A DNA stretch of 64,000 nt from Dinoroseobacter sp. (GTDB taxonomy: Bacteria; Pseudomonadota; Alphaproteobacteria; Rhodobacterales; Rhodobacteraceae). Both the position numbers and the translations under genes were made by a program. Location: assembly GCA_030066795.1 (NCBI GenBank), contig JASJAW010000019.1, positions 1 through 64,000 of the forward strand, read 5' to 3'. Shown here one piece after another: positions 27,183-36,765 of the stretch; positions within the stretch are counted from its first letter, which is position 1, and every line of letters starts with the position of its first letter. The notes beneath the pieces were generated by a model. The model saw only the letters and a program-made list of their open reading frames with translations. It was not told the DNA's origin and did not search any database.

Positions 27183-29555
27183 TTGAGTGCGGAGTGCGCA
27201 TTGGCACGCTGGAATCAAAAAAAAAGAGCTGAAGCGATTTTGGGGCTGTTGCAGCAGCATCCGATCGTTTCCCTGTGCACTGGCGCTGTGCTCTTGGCCG
27301 GCTTGTCTACAGTCGTGCTGTCGGGGTTCGCCGAAGTCGCGACGCTTTCCGCGTGTCTGTCGGTCCTGGCTGCGGTTGCCCTGAAATGCGCAATCGATTG
27401 GGGAAAAGGTCGAAGCCGCGATCCATCACTTGATGCGGTGATGGACTTCTTGTCCGACGATCCTGTGCCGGCCATGTGCTTCGATCCCGACGGGTTTGTC
27501 ATTTGGGCCAACCCGGCGGCGGAGGCGGCTTATCCGGGTCTTCAGGCAGACGGACCGGCGCGTGCTATGGCAGCGCTGAGCAAGGAAATCGCACCACTAC
27601 TGCGTCGCCTCAAACGTACCAGCCTAGATGGACACACCGCGAGCGAGATCCTGTCGACGCGACTGGGACATGTCCGGCTGAGTATGCGCGGATTTGCCAG
27701 GGGGCGGTTTCTTTTGCGCGTTGAACCGGTCCCGACGCGCGATGACGGCGCAATGGCACACGGCCCTGTTCCGATGCTCTGTGTCAGTCGCACCGGAACT
27801 GTTCTTGCCATGAACGAGGCGTTGCGACGTGAGCTGGGAGGGCGGGCGCGCCGGGTCGAGGATGTATTCGTAAGCCCCCCGGATGCGCAGCAACTCTCTG
27901 CCGTTTTGCGTGCTGATGCGGGGGACGTTCCGGTGCTTGTGCATCAGCGCAACCTGAGTGCCGGACGCCGCGAGATTTCGCTGATCCCGATACCGCCCCA
28001 AGGCGTCGAGGTGTCCGCGCAGGGGCTGGAGACCTTACCGGTAGCGGTGGTGCAGCTTTCAAAGGAGGGGAGGATCGTCGACAGCAATCGTGCGGCACGC
28101 CAGCTTCTTGATATTGCACCGGGGACAGATGTCGTGAATTTCACCGATTGTGTCACCGGGCTGGGTCGGTCCGTGTCCGGCTGGCTAAAGGATGCATACC
28201 AGGCCCATCAGCCGCTTCAGCCCGAAGTGATGCGGCTCCGCAATGCAGATCGGGAAAGCTTTCTTCAGGTAACACTCAGCCGCACCGACGGCGCTTTGGG
28301 TGGTGGGTTAATGGCGGTTCTGCAAGACGCCACAGAGCTCAAGACCCTTGAAGCCCAATTCGTTCAAAGCCAGAAGATGCAGGCAATTGGCCAGCTTGCC
28401 GGCGGCGTGGCGCATGATTTCAATAATTTGCTGACGGCGATTTCCGGGCACTGCGATTTGCTCCTGCTGCGCCACGATCAGGGGGATCAGGACTACAGCG
28501 ACCTGCTGCAGATCAATCAAAACGCCAACCGCGCGGCGAGCCTTGTCGGCCAGCTTCTGGCCTATTCACGCAAACAGACTTTGCAACCGGAAGTGTTGGA
28601 TATCCGGGATACGCTGTCGGAATTGACACATCTTCTGAACCGGCTGGTGGGCGAAAAAGTACAGCTGACCTTACTCAATGATCCCGATCTTGCGCATCTG
28701 CGCGCTGACAAGCGGCAGTTGGAACAGGTTTTGATGAACCTTGTCGTGAATGCGCGCGATGCAATGCCCGACGGCGGGGAGATCGTCGTCGAGACAAAGT
28801 CTGTTCATCTTGACGCGCCACTTGTGCGCGGACGGGTCACGCTACCTTTGGGTGACTATATCTGTGTGACGGTTACCGATCAGGGCGTAGGCATCCCGAA
28901 GGACAAGATCGGTAAGATTTTCGAACCCTTCTTTACAACCAAGCGGACCGGAGAAGGAACCGGGTTGGGCCTGTCCACAGCCTACGGGATCGTCAAACAG
29001 TCCGGCGGCTTCATCTTCGCCGAAAGCGTTCTCGGTAAGGGCACGGCATTTGATCTGTATTTTCCCGCCCATCATCCGGTGGTGCGCGAGGTACCCGCGC
29101 CTCAGTCGGCGGACGAGGTCAAGCCCACAGAAACCGGCGAGGGTGTCATCCTGTTGGTGGAAGATGAAGCGCCCGTTCGGGCTTTTGCCGCGCGTGCTTT
29201 GCGGCTCAACGGCTTTACCGTTCTGGAAGCAGAAAACGGCGAGGTGGCACTCAGTCTGCTCGAGAACCCCAGCCTCGTCGTCGATCTTTTTGTCACAGAT
29301 GTGGTCATGCCCGGGCTCGACGGTCCCACCTGGGTACAGCAGGCACTAGAGTATCGCGCCGGAACGCCCGTGGTGTTCATGTCTGGTTATGCTGAGGACC
29401 TGCTGCTTGGCTCAGAGTCAGCCATGCCTTGCGCGTCTTTCCTCCAGAAACCATTCTCGCTCAAGCAGCTTACGGCGGCGGTTCACACCCGGCTGGCAAC
29501 GGCGCAAGTCGTCCCGCAAGAGCCGGAGCCGCCGCGTCCGTCCGTAGTGGCCTGA
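27183..29555 (+). CDS. cckA: Hybrid sensor histidine kinase CckA
   Basis: PAS-like region, HisKA 'QLAGGVAHDFNNLLTAISGHCDLLL', HATPase 'FEPFFTTKRTGEGTGLGLSTAYGIVKQSGG', C-terminal receiver 'ILLVEDEAPVRAFAARAL...VTDVVMPGLDG'; next to recA. Confidence 0.9.
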   Translation: MSAECALARWNQKKRAEAILGLLQQHPIVSLCTGAVLLAGLSTVVLSGFAEVATLSACLSVLAAVALKCAIDWGKGRSRDPSLDAVMDFLSDDPVPAMCFDPDGFVIWANPAAEAAYPGLQADGPARAMAALSKEIAPLLRRLKRTSLDGHTASEILSTRLGHVRLSMRGFARGRFLLRVEPVPTRDDGAMAHGPVPMLCVSRTGTVLAMNEALRRELGGRARRVEDVFVSPPDAQQLSAVLRADAGDVPVLVHQRNLSAGRREISLIPIPPQGVEVSAQGLETLPVAVVQLSKEGRIVDSNRAARQLLDIAPGTDVVNFTDCVTGLGRSVSGWLKDAYQAHQPLQPEVMRLRNADRESFLQVTLSRTDGALGGGLMAVLQDATELKTLEAQFVQSQKMQAIGQLAGGVAHDFNNLLTAISGHCDLLLLRHDQGDQDYSDLLQINQNANRAASLVGQLLAYSRKQTLQPEVLDIRDTLSELTHLLNRLVGEKVQLTLLNDPDLAHLRADKRQLEQVLMNLVVNARDAMPDGGEIVVETKSVHLDAPLVRGRVTLPLGDYICVTVTDQGVGIPKDKIGKIFEPFFTTKRTGEGTGLGLSTAYGIVKQSGGFIFAESVLGKGTAFDLYFPAHHPVVREVPAPQSADEVKPTETGEGVILLVEDEAPVRAFAARALRLNGFTVLEAENGEVALSLLENPSLVVDLFVTDVVMPGLDGPTWVQQALEYRAGTPVVFMSGYAEDLLLGSESAMPCASFLQKPFSLKQLTAAVHTRLATAQVVPQEPEPPRPSVVA

Positions 29556-29659
29556 GTTGGTCACGGTACAGGCTGCTGCGCACTAACGTCCTGTTAATCA
29601 AGGCTTGCAACTGTCACAGGGGCCGCCCGAAAGGATCGGGTGGACTTAACTCTTGCAAT

Positions 29660-29700
29660 GTTCTTGTTTTGATCTCATAAAGCGAGAACAAGGCAAGAAC
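29660..29700. promoter_or_regulatory. Alphaproteobacterial LexA (SOS) box upstream of recA, plus near-match
   Basis: GAAC-N7-GAAC at 29686-29700 (GAACAAGGCAAGAAC); GTTC-N7-GATC near-match at 29660-29674. Confidence 0.8.
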
Positions 29701-29748
29701 AAAGCAGCATTTGCCGGGCGTATCCGGACGTGAAATAAGGGGCTGGAC

Positions 29749-30831
29749 ATGGCTATAGCGAGTCTTCTCGACGTGACTGACAAACGCAATTCCGACAAGC
29801 AGAAAGCGCTGGACAGCGCTTTGGCGCAGATCGAACGGCAGTTCGGCAAGGGCTCCATTATGAAGCTTGGCGCCGACAGCCCTGTGGCTGAGATTGAGGC
29901 CACATCCACCGGCTCGCTCGGGCTTGATATCGCGCTTGGGATCGGGGGACTGCCGAAAGGACGGATAGTCGAAATCTACGGACCGGAAAGCTCCGGCAAA
30001 ACCACCTTAACGCTGCATTGCGTGGCGGAAGAGCAGAAGAAGGGCGGCGTGTGCGCTTTCGTGGACGCCGAACACGCGCTGGATCCGCAATACGCACGCA
30101 AACTGGGCGTCGATCTGGACGAGTTGCTGATCTCCCAGCCTGACACGGGGGAACAGGCCCTGGAGATTACAGATACGCTGGTGCGTTCCGGTGCCGTAAG
30201 CATGGTGGTCGTGGACTCGGTCGCCGCCCTTACGCCGAAGTCAGAACTGGAAGGCGATATGGGGGACGCGCAGGTGGGCGCGCAGGCGCGCCTGATGAGC
30301 CAGGCCATGCGCAAGCTCACGGGCTCCATCGCGCGCTCGAACTGCATGGTCATTTTCATCAACCAGATCAGGATGAAAATCGGCGTCATGTTCGGTTCGC
30401 CGGAAACCACGACGGGGGGCAACGCCCTGAAATTCTATTCTTCCGTGCGGCTCGACATCCGCCGGATCGGAGCGATCAAGGACCGTGACGAGGTTGTCGG
30501 CAACACCACGCGCGTCAAGGTCGTGAAGAACAAGGTTGCGCCCCCGTTCAAACAAATCGAATTCGACATCATGTATGGCGAAGGCATCTCTAAGATGGGC
30601 GAACTGATCGACCTCGGGGTCAAGGCCGGGATCGTCGAGAAATCCGGATCGTGGTTTTCTTACGGCGACGAACGGATCGGGCAGGGACGCAACAACGCCA
30701 AGGATTTCCTGCGCGAGAACACAGCTGTCGCGTTGGAGATCGAGGACAAGATCCGCGCCGCTCACGGGCTCGATTTCTCCATGCCCGAAAGCGCTGCGGA
30801 GGACGATGACGACGGATTGGTCGACGTTTAA
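29749..30831 (+). CDS. recA: Recombinase A
   Basis: '[23 protein letters not shown]', '[35 protein letters not shown]'. Confidence 0.98.
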   Translation: MAIASLLDVTDKRNSDKQKALDSALAQIERQFGKGSIMKLGADSPVAEIEATSTGSLGLDIALGIGGLPKGRIVEIYGPESSGKTTLTLHCVAEEQKKGGVCAFVDAEHALDPQYARKLGVDLDELLISQPDTGEQALEITDTLVRSGAVSMVVVDSVAALTPKSELEGDMGDAQVGAQARLMSQAMRKLTGSIARSNCMVIFINQIRMKIGVMFGSPETTTGGNALKFYSSVRLDIRRIGAIKDRDEVVGNTTRVKVVKNKVAPPFKQIEFDIMYGEGISKMGELIDLGVKAGIVEKSGSWFSYGDERIGQGRNNAKDFLRENTAVALEIEDKIRAAHGLDFSMPESAAEDDDDGLVDV

Positions 30832-30858
30832 CAGCGCAATTTCGACTTTCAGGATAAC

Positions 30859-30891
30859 GGGCGCACCGCAGGCCGCGGCGCGCCCTTTTTT
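30859..30891 (+). terminator. Rho-independent terminator after recA
   Basis: GGGCGC...GCGCCC stem followed by TTTTTT. Confidence 0.75.
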
Positions 30892-30965
30892 CGTCTGCTC
30901 TGGCGGTGGACAGCGATTTGAAGCAGGGCTACACCGGGTCAACCCAAGACAGCCCGGATAGCCCG

Positions 30966-33632
30966 ATGCCCAGCCTGAACGACATTCGCACCACGTTTCT
31001 TGAATATTTCCGCAGCAACGATCACGCGGTGATCGACAGCTCGCCACTGGTTCCGCGTAACGATCCGACGCTGATGTTCACGAATGCCGGCATGGTTCAG
31101 TTCAAGAACGTTTTCACCGGCTTGGAAAAACGCGACTACACCCGTGCCTCGACCAGCCAGAAATGCGTCCGCGCGGGCGGTAAACACAACGATCTGGACA
31201 ATGTCGGATATACCGCACGGCATCACACCTTCTTCGAGATGCTGGGGAATTTCAGCTTCGGGGATTACTTCAAGGAAGACGCGATCCCTTACGCATGGGA
31301 CCTGATCACCAAGGAGTTCGGGATCAACAAGGACCGCTTGCTGGTCACTGTCTATCACACCGATGACGAGGCCGCCGAGATCTGGAAGAAACACGCGGGC
31401 CTGCCGGATGACCGGATCATCCGCATTCCCACGAATGACAATTTCTGGATGATGGGTCCGACCGGGCCCTGCGGGCCCTGCACCGAGATCTTCTATGATC
31501 ATGGCGATCACATCTGGGGCGGACCACCGGGCAGCCCGGAGGAGGACGGCGACCGGTTTATCGAGATCTGGAACCTCGTCTTCATGCAGTTTGAGCAATT
31601 CGAGGACGGCTCCCGGCAGGGCCTTCCCAAACCCTCCATCGACACAGGCATGGGCCTGGAACGGATCGCGGCGCTGCTGCAGGGCAGTCATGACAATTAC
31701 GACACCGACCTGTTCAAGTCGCTGATCGAAGCATCGGCTCATGCCACGTCGGTCGACCCCTATGGTGACAAGAATGTTCATCACCGCGTGATTGCGGACC
31801 ATCTGCGATCCACCTCGTTCCTGATCGCGGACGGGGTGATGCCCTCGAACGAAGGTCGTGGTTATGTTCTGCGTCGGATCATGCGGCGGGCGATGCGCCA
31901 TGCCCATCTGCTGGGCGCGAAAGACCCGCTGATGCACCGGCTCGTGCCCGCGCTGGTGGGGCAAATGGGACAGGCCTACCCGGAACTGGGGCGGGCGCAG
32001 GCGCTTATTGAAGAAACGCTTCTGCTGGAAGAAACGCGGTTCCGCCAGACCCTCGATCGCGGGTTGAAGCTGCTTGACGAAGAACTTGCGCAGCTCCCCG
32101 GAGAGGCGGCTTTGCCGGGCGAGACAGCGTTCAAGCTCTATGACACGTACGGGTTCCCCCTTGATCTGACGCAGGATGCCCTGCGCGAGAAGGGGCGCGG
32201 CGTCGACACAGACGGGTTCGACGCCGCGATGGAGGAGCAAAAGGCCAAAGCGCGCGCAGCCTGGGCCGGGTCGGGCGAGGCGGCGGATGCAACCGTATGG
32301 TTCGACATCCAGGACGCGCATGGACCCACCGAGTTTTTGGGTTACGACACAGAGGTCGCCGAAGGGCAAATCCTGACATTGGTGAAGGACGGCGCGGAGG
32401 TGCCTGCCCTGGCAGCGGGCGAAGAGGGGTGGGTGGTGTTGAACCAGACGCCTTTCTACGCCGAAAGCGGCGGTCAGGTGGGCGACAGCGGCAGTTACCT
32501 GACGACTGAAGACAGCGGCGCAATCGCGGACACGCTGAAAATGGGGGGCGGTGTGTTCGCCCATAAAGTGATCCCTGGCGAAAAGGGTCTCAGCAACGGC
32601 GACGTTTTGGAGTTGCGCGTGGACCACGACCGCCGCGCCACTATTCGCGCCAACCACTCGGCGACGCATTTGCTGCACGAGGCGCTGCGTCAGACGCTGG
32701 GCGATCATGTGGCACAGCGCGGCTCGCTTAATGCGCCGGACCGGTTGCGGTTCGATTTCAGCCATTCCAAGGCGCTGTCGCTGGAAGAACTGGCGCAGGT
32801 TGAGGCGGATGTGAATGCGTTTATCCGTCAGAACGCGCCGGTTGAGACCCGGATCATGACCCCGGACGATGCGCGCGAACTCGGCGCGCAGGCACTGTTT
32901 GGCGAGAAATACGGGGATGAAGTGCGTGTGGTGTCCATGGGCCGGCAGGCCAATTCAGGCAAAGGCGTCGGAGGCGATACCTATTCACTGGAGCTTTGCG
33001 GCGGTACCCATGTCAATCAGACCGGTGATATCGGCGTTTTCGTCTCCCTGGGCGACAGCGCATCGTCCTCAGGCGTCCGCCGGATCGAAGCACTGACAGG
33101 GGCAGCGGCGTTTGACTATCTCAGCAAGCAGGACGACCGGCTTGCGCAAACAGCTCTGGCGCTGAAGGCGCAGGCGGCGGATGTCCCGGAACGGGTGAAG
33201 TCTCTGCTGGACGAACGCAAGGCGTTGCAGAACGAGGTCGCACAATTGCGCCGCGAACTGGCGATGGCGGGCGGCGCGCAAGGAGCGGCCGGCCCAGAGG
33301 CAGAGGAGGTCGCAGGTGTGCCGTTCCTGGCTCAGGCTTTGTCTGGCGTATCTGGCAAGGACTTGCCGTCCCTGATCGACGAGCACAAGGCGCGGATGGG
33401 GTCCGGTGCGATTTTGCTGATTGCAGATACCGGCGGAAAGGCCGCCGTGGCCGCTGGCGTGACCGATGATCTGACCGGCTCGGTCAATGCCGTCGATCTG
33501 GTGCGTGCGGCGGTTGCGGCCGTTGGCGGCAAGGGCGGTGGGGGTCGCCCGGATATGGCTCAGGGCGGCGGCAAGGATGCAAGTCAGGCCGACGCTGCGA
33601 TTGCAGCGGCCAAGGCTGTGATTGGAGGATAG
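30966..33632 (+). CDS. alaS: Alanyl-tRNA synthetase
   Basis: '[50 protein letters not shown]', '[24 protein letters not shown]', 'ELCGGTHV'. Confidence 0.98.
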   Translation: MPSLNDIRTTFLEYFRSNDHAVIDSSPLVPRNDPTLMFTNAGMVQFKNVFTGLEKRDYTRASTSQKCVRAGGKHNDLDNVGYTARHHTFFEMLGNFSFGDYFKEDAIPYAWDLITKEFGINKDRLLVTVYHTDDEAAEIWKKHAGLPDDRIIRIPTNDNFWMMGPTGPCGPCTEIFYDHGDHIWGGPPGSPEEDGDRFIEIWNLVFMQFEQFEDGSRQGLPKPSIDTGMGLERIAALLQGSHDNYDTDLFKSLIEASAHATSVDPYGDKNVHHRVIADHLRSTSFLIADGVMPSNEGRGYVLRRIMRRAMRHAHLLGAKDPLMHRLVPALVGQMGQAYPELGRAQALIEETLLLEETRFRQTLDRGLKLLDEELAQLPGEAALPGETAFKLYDTYGFPLDLTQDALREKGRGVDTDGFDAAMEEQKAKARAAWAGSGEAADATVWFDIQDAHGPTEFLGYDTEVAEGQILTLVKDGAEVPALAAGEEGWVVLNQTPFYAESGGQVGDSGSYLTTEDSGAIADTLKMGGGVFAHKVIPGEKGLSNGDVLELRVDHDRRATIRANHSATHLLHEALRQTLGDHVAQRGSLNAPDRLRFDFSHSKALSLEELAQVEADVNAFIRQNAPVETRIMTPDDARELGAQALFGEKYGDEVRVVSMGRQANSGKGVGGDTYSLELCGGTHVNQTGDIGVFVSLGDSASSSGVRRIEALTGAAAFDYLSKQDDRLAQTALALKAQAADVPERVKSLLDERKALQNEVAQLRRELAMAGGAQGAAGPEAEEVAGVPFLAQALSGVSGKDLPSLIDEHKARMGSGAILLIADTGGKAAVAAGVTDDLTGSVNAVDLVRAAVAAVGGKGGGGRPDMAQGGGKDASQADAAIAAAKAVIGG

Positions 33633-33636
33633 ACGC

Positions 33637-33924
33637 ATGGGCGCCCTTTGGATTTCCCACGTTCACGTCACCGATCCTGAGCAATATGGCGAGTATGCCA
33701 AGCGGGCGACGACAGCCATAGCTGCTCATGGCGGGGTCTTTCTGGCCCGCGGTGGGACCTTCAGCCAGATGGAAGGCCCGGAACGTGAACGCAATGTTGT
33801 GGTGCGTTTCGACAGTCTTGCGCAAGCAGAAAAGTGTTACAAATCAGAAATCTACCAGGAGGCGCTTGGCTTTGCGCGAAACGCCTCCGTCCGCGAACTC
33901 GTCATCGTCGAAGAGCTGGATTAG
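33637..33924 (+). CDS. DUF1330 family protein
   Basis: 'WISHVHVTDPEQYGEYAKRATTAIAAHGGVFLARGG...VVVRFDSLAQAEKCYKSEIYQEAL'. Confidence 0.85.
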   Translation: MGALWISHVHVTDPEQYGEYAKRATTAIAAHGGVFLARGGTFSQMEGPERERNVVVRFDSLAQAEKCYKSEIYQEALGFARNASVRELVIVEELD

Positions 33925-34247
33925 CGCAGCCGCCCGCCACCTCCGGGTCGCGCGGGGCGCGACGGCTTATGCGTCGGTGGGCGCACCGTTGGTGGCTTAG
34001 CAACCGGTGGTTTCACAGACGGTGGCCGGTCCGGGCGATCCGGCCGGTCGGGTCTGTCTGGCCGATCGGGTCGGTCAGGCACACTCACGTCAATATCAAT
34101 ATCGCGGCGGTAGTAGTAATCGTTCCAATAGAAGGGGTCGTTATAGCCATAGCTGACGCCGACCCCGACGCTTGAGACGTCGCACCCCGCAACAGAGATG
34201 CCAAGTATAAGCGCGCAGCCGAGGCGCAGGGTGGTCTTGCATCTCAT
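33921..34247 (-). CDS. Putative lipoprotein with Pro-Asp-Arg tandem repeat
   Basis: 'LGCALILGISVAGC' lipobox; VPDRPDRPDRPDRPDRPDRPP repeat. Confidence 0.7.
   Translation of the reverse strand: MRCKTTLRLGCALILGISVAGCDVSSVGVGVSYGYNDPFYWNDYYYRRDIDIDVSVPDRPDRPDRPDRPDRPDRPPSVKPPVAKPPTVRPPTHKPSRPARPGGGGRLR
34025..34080 (-). repeat. 9-bp-period tandem repeat encoding (PDR)n
   Basis: Repeating CCN-GAY-CGN codons on minus strand, about six units. Confidence 0.7.
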
Positions 34248-34786
34248 TGGCCCGCCCTCATGCTTGCAAAGATCTCGTTGACCTGTCCGACAAGTGCCGG
34301 GTCCGCGCCGATTTCGACCACAGCCGCCGCGATCGCGATGCGCCCACCCGGCAGGTCGACAACAGCGATGGTAAACACCAGGTCGCGTCCGTCGCGCTCT
34401 CCTGTGCCCTTGATGAGCTGAGCTGGGAGCCCTGCAACGCGTCCGGGGGCGTTTGAAGAGATTTCGGGTGTCGTTGTCAGAAACTGGCCGATCTCCGTCA
34501 GGTATGCTTGTCCCTCGGAAAGTGTTGCGACACCGCGCGGCGAGAAAAACCCCATCCAGACATCTGGCTCAACACTGGGACGGATCGCCACCACCTGCGG
34601 CACCGGACGGGCGATGTCTTCATCCGGTGGGGTGAGCAGGCGTTCACCTCCCGAAGTCAGCGTCCAGAAATCCGGCACATCGAAGGAAAACAGAGTGCGT
34701 CCGTCTTGCATGTAGCTTGCGCGGACATCGGCGAATGCGGGGCTTGCGGCCAGCACGACCGCAACGGTAGCAAATGTCTTGAACAT
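34244..34786 (-). CDS. Hypothetical secreted protein
   Basis: Signal peptide MFKTFATVAVVLAASPAFA; 180 aa; 4-nt overlap with downstream lipoprotein gene. Confidence 0.7.
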   Translation of the reverse strand: MFKTFATVAVVLAASPAFADVRASYMQDGRTLFSFDVPDFWTLTSGGERLLTPPDEDIARPVPQVVAIRPSVEPDVWMGFFSPRGVATLSEGQAYLTEIGQFLTTTPEISSNAPGRVAGLPAQLIKGTGERDGRDLVFTIAVVDLPGGRIAIAAAVVEIGADPALVGQVNEIFASMRAGQ

Positions 34787-34841
34787 GTCCGCGACTGTCG
34801 ATGCATCGGCGGCGTGGCGTCAAGGATTCCTTTGTGTGCTG

Positions 34842-35171
34842 TCAATGGGTTGCGCTCTTGGAAAACAGATGGATCACCACCACTCCTGCGATGATCAGGC
34901 CAATGCCCAACAAGGCGGCGAAGTCCAGTTTCTGGCCGAACACCACCCAACCTACGGCCGTGATAAGCACGATGCCAAGTCCGGCCCAAAGCGCATAAAC
35001 GAGGCCAAGCGGCATGACTTTCAACGTCAGGGCGAGGAAATAAAACGCGATCCCGTAGCCAAGGAAGACAATGGCCGAGGGCAGGGGACGGGTGAATTGC
35101 TGGCTGGCTTGCAGCGCGGAAGTGCCGACCACTTCGGAAAGGATAGCCAGCGCGAGATAGAGGTAGTGCAT
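34842..35171 (-). CDS. SMR family multidrug efflux protein
   Basis: 'LYLALAILSEVVGTSALQASQQFTRPLPSAIVFLGYGIAFYFLALTLKVMPLGLVYALWAGLGIV' typical SMR. Confidence 0.92.
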   Translation of the reverse strand: MHYLYLALAILSEVVGTSALQASQQFTRPLPSAIVFLGYGIAFYFLALTLKVMPLGLVYALWAGLGIVLITAVGWVVFGQKLDFAALLGIGLIIAGVVVIHLFSKSATH

Positions 35172-35232
35172 GAGGAAACTCCAAGAGAGGTTCGTTTCCC
35201 CTTAGCGCTATAATCAGGCCTCCGCCAACCCG

Positions 35233-35469
35233 TCAGTCCGGCGTGGTTTCCGATAGTTCAGTTCCAGAAAGCTGCGTCTCCAGAAACTTGCGGGCCCGTT
35301 GTTCAGCGAGCCTGATGCGGATCGAGGTCAGGTAGGCTTCCTGCATGGTCGAAGAAGACGCGCCAAGCTGGTCGCCGACCTGACGAATGATCGCTTCATC
35401 GCCGAGCTCGTCTGCTGCCGCGATTGCATCGCGGGCCAGCGCATCTGCAAGGTCGTCGAGAACTGCCAT
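35233..35469 (-). CDS. Hypothetical protein (78 aa)
   Basis: Compact helical ORF between SMR and hydrolase genes. Confidence 0.6.
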   Translation of the reverse strand: MAVLDDLADALARDAIAAADELGDEAIIRQVGDQLGASSSTMQEAYLTSIRIRLAEQRARKFLETQLSGTELSETTPD

Positions 35470-35476
35470 ACGACGT

Positions 35477-36130
35477 TCACCGCGAGGTTTCTGTCAATCG
35501 CCGGCGAACATATTCGTCCACCGATCCGATCAGCGTTTCCATATGCGGATCGCCAAAGAAATGATCCGCGCCTTCCACTTCCTGATGGGTAATGGTGATC
35601 CCCTTTTGCTCATGCAGCTTGCGCACGAGACTTTGCGTGTCACTGGGCGGTGCGACGCGGTCAGAGGTGCCATTGATAATCAGCCCGGAGGACGGGCAGG
35701 GCGCCAGGAATGAAAAGTCGTACATGTTTGCCGGCGGGCTGACCGAAATGAACCCCGTTATTTCCGGACGGCGCATCAATAGTTGCATGCCAATCCAGGC
35801 CCCGAAACTGAAGCCCGCAACCCAGCAATGCTTTGAGTTCGGGTTCAACGACTGCAGGTAATCCAGTGCCGAGGCCGCGTCGGACAACTCGCCGACGCCC
35901 TGGTCATATTCGCCCTGGCTTCGGCCAACGCCCCGGAAATTGAACCGCAGGACTGTGAAGCCCATATTGTAGAACGCGTAATGCAGATTATAGACCACGC
36001 GATTGTTCATCGTCCCGCCGAACTGTGGGTGCGGATGGAGGATAATCGCGATCGGTGCGTCTTTCTCTTTTTGCGGATGGTAACGCCCTTCGAGCCGGCC
36101 TTCCGGCCCCGGAAAAATCACTTCGGGCAT
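35477..36130 (-). CDS. Alpha/beta hydrolase
   Basis: 'PIAIILHPHPQFGGTMNNRVVYNLHYAFYNMGFTVLRFNFRGVGRSQG', 'WVAGFSFGAWIGMQ', 'GADHFF'. Confidence 0.88.
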   Translation of the reverse strand: MPEVIFPGPEGRLEGRYHPQKEKDAPIAIILHPHPQFGGTMNNRVVYNLHYAFYNMGFTVLRFNFRGVGRSQGEYDQGVGELSDAASALDYLQSLNPNSKHCWVAGFSFGAWIGMQLLMRRPEITGFISVSPPANMYDFSFLAPCPSSGLIINGTSDRVAPPSDTQSLVRKLHEQKGITITHQEVEGADHFFGDPHMETLIGSVDEYVRRRLTETSR

Positions 36131-36191
36131 ATCGTCTCCGTCCCCTTTGAGTGTGGCTGCACCGGCATTCTTGACGAAGATGCTCGGACAA

Positions 36192-36208
36192 TCTAGAACC
36201 GTTCTAAA
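36192..36208. promoter_or_regulatory. Putative Irr-type iron-control element upstream of iscR-suf
   Basis: TCTAGAACCGTTCTAAA matches TTTAGAA-N3-TTCTAAA with one mismatch. Confidence 0.6.
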
Positions 36209-36306
36209 TACAGCGAAACGCGTTTGGTGCCAACGAAGTAAGGAACTGGACGCGCGACGTCAATGCGAGGCGTGAGTTTGAGCGCGAGGAGCACCGGGGG
36301 AGGCGC

Positions 36307-36765
36307 ATGAAACTCAGTACCAAAGGGCGCTATGCCATGGTCGCTATGGCTGATCTGGCGTTTAACTCCACCGATCGGTTGGTTGCGCTTGCTGAAATTG
36401 CCGAGCGCCAGAATATTTCTCAGAATTACCTTGAGCAGTTGTTTGTGAAACTGCGCCGCGCCGATTTGGTCGAAGCCGTTCGTGGTCCGGGTGGCGGGTA
36501 CAAGCTTGCGCGATCCCCGGATGCGATCCGGGTTTCAGAGATCTTCGAGGCAGTTGACGAAAGCATGAGCGCGCTGGAAACCGGAGCAGGGGCCTCGGGA
36601 GGTAAGTCTGGGTCACGTGCGCAATCGATGACAAACCGGCTGTGGGAGACACTCAGCGCAAATGTCTATGTCTTTCTGCACCAGACGCGCCTGTCCGATG
36701 TGATCTCTAACCAGTTGGCGCCCTGTCCGGCGGTGCCCAACCTTTTCTCTATGACTGACGACTAG
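36307..36765 (+). CDS. iscR: Rrf2 family regulator IscR
   Basis: 'MKLSTKGRYAMVAMADLAFNS...ISQNYLEQLFVKLRRADLVEAVRGPGGGYKLAR'; leads the suf genes. Confidence 0.88.
   Translation: MKLSTKGRYAMVAMADLAFNSTDRLVALAEIAERQNISQNYLEQLFVKLRRADLVEAVRGPGGGYKLARSPDAIRVSEIFEAVDESMSALETGAGASGGKSGSRAQSMTNRLWETLSANVYVFLHQTRLSDVISNQLAPCPAVPNLFSMTDD

Noticed and set aside
30939-32765. 608-aa minus-strand ORF opposite alaS
   Set aside because: Shadow ORF antisense to a confidently identified gene; composition (His/Arg/Gln-rich) typical of high-GC antisense frames.
34018-34085. Short tandem repeats considered as a CRISPR-like array
   Set aside because: 9-bp period in coding frame (PDR codons), no spacers; no CRISPR array or cas genes seen in the window.
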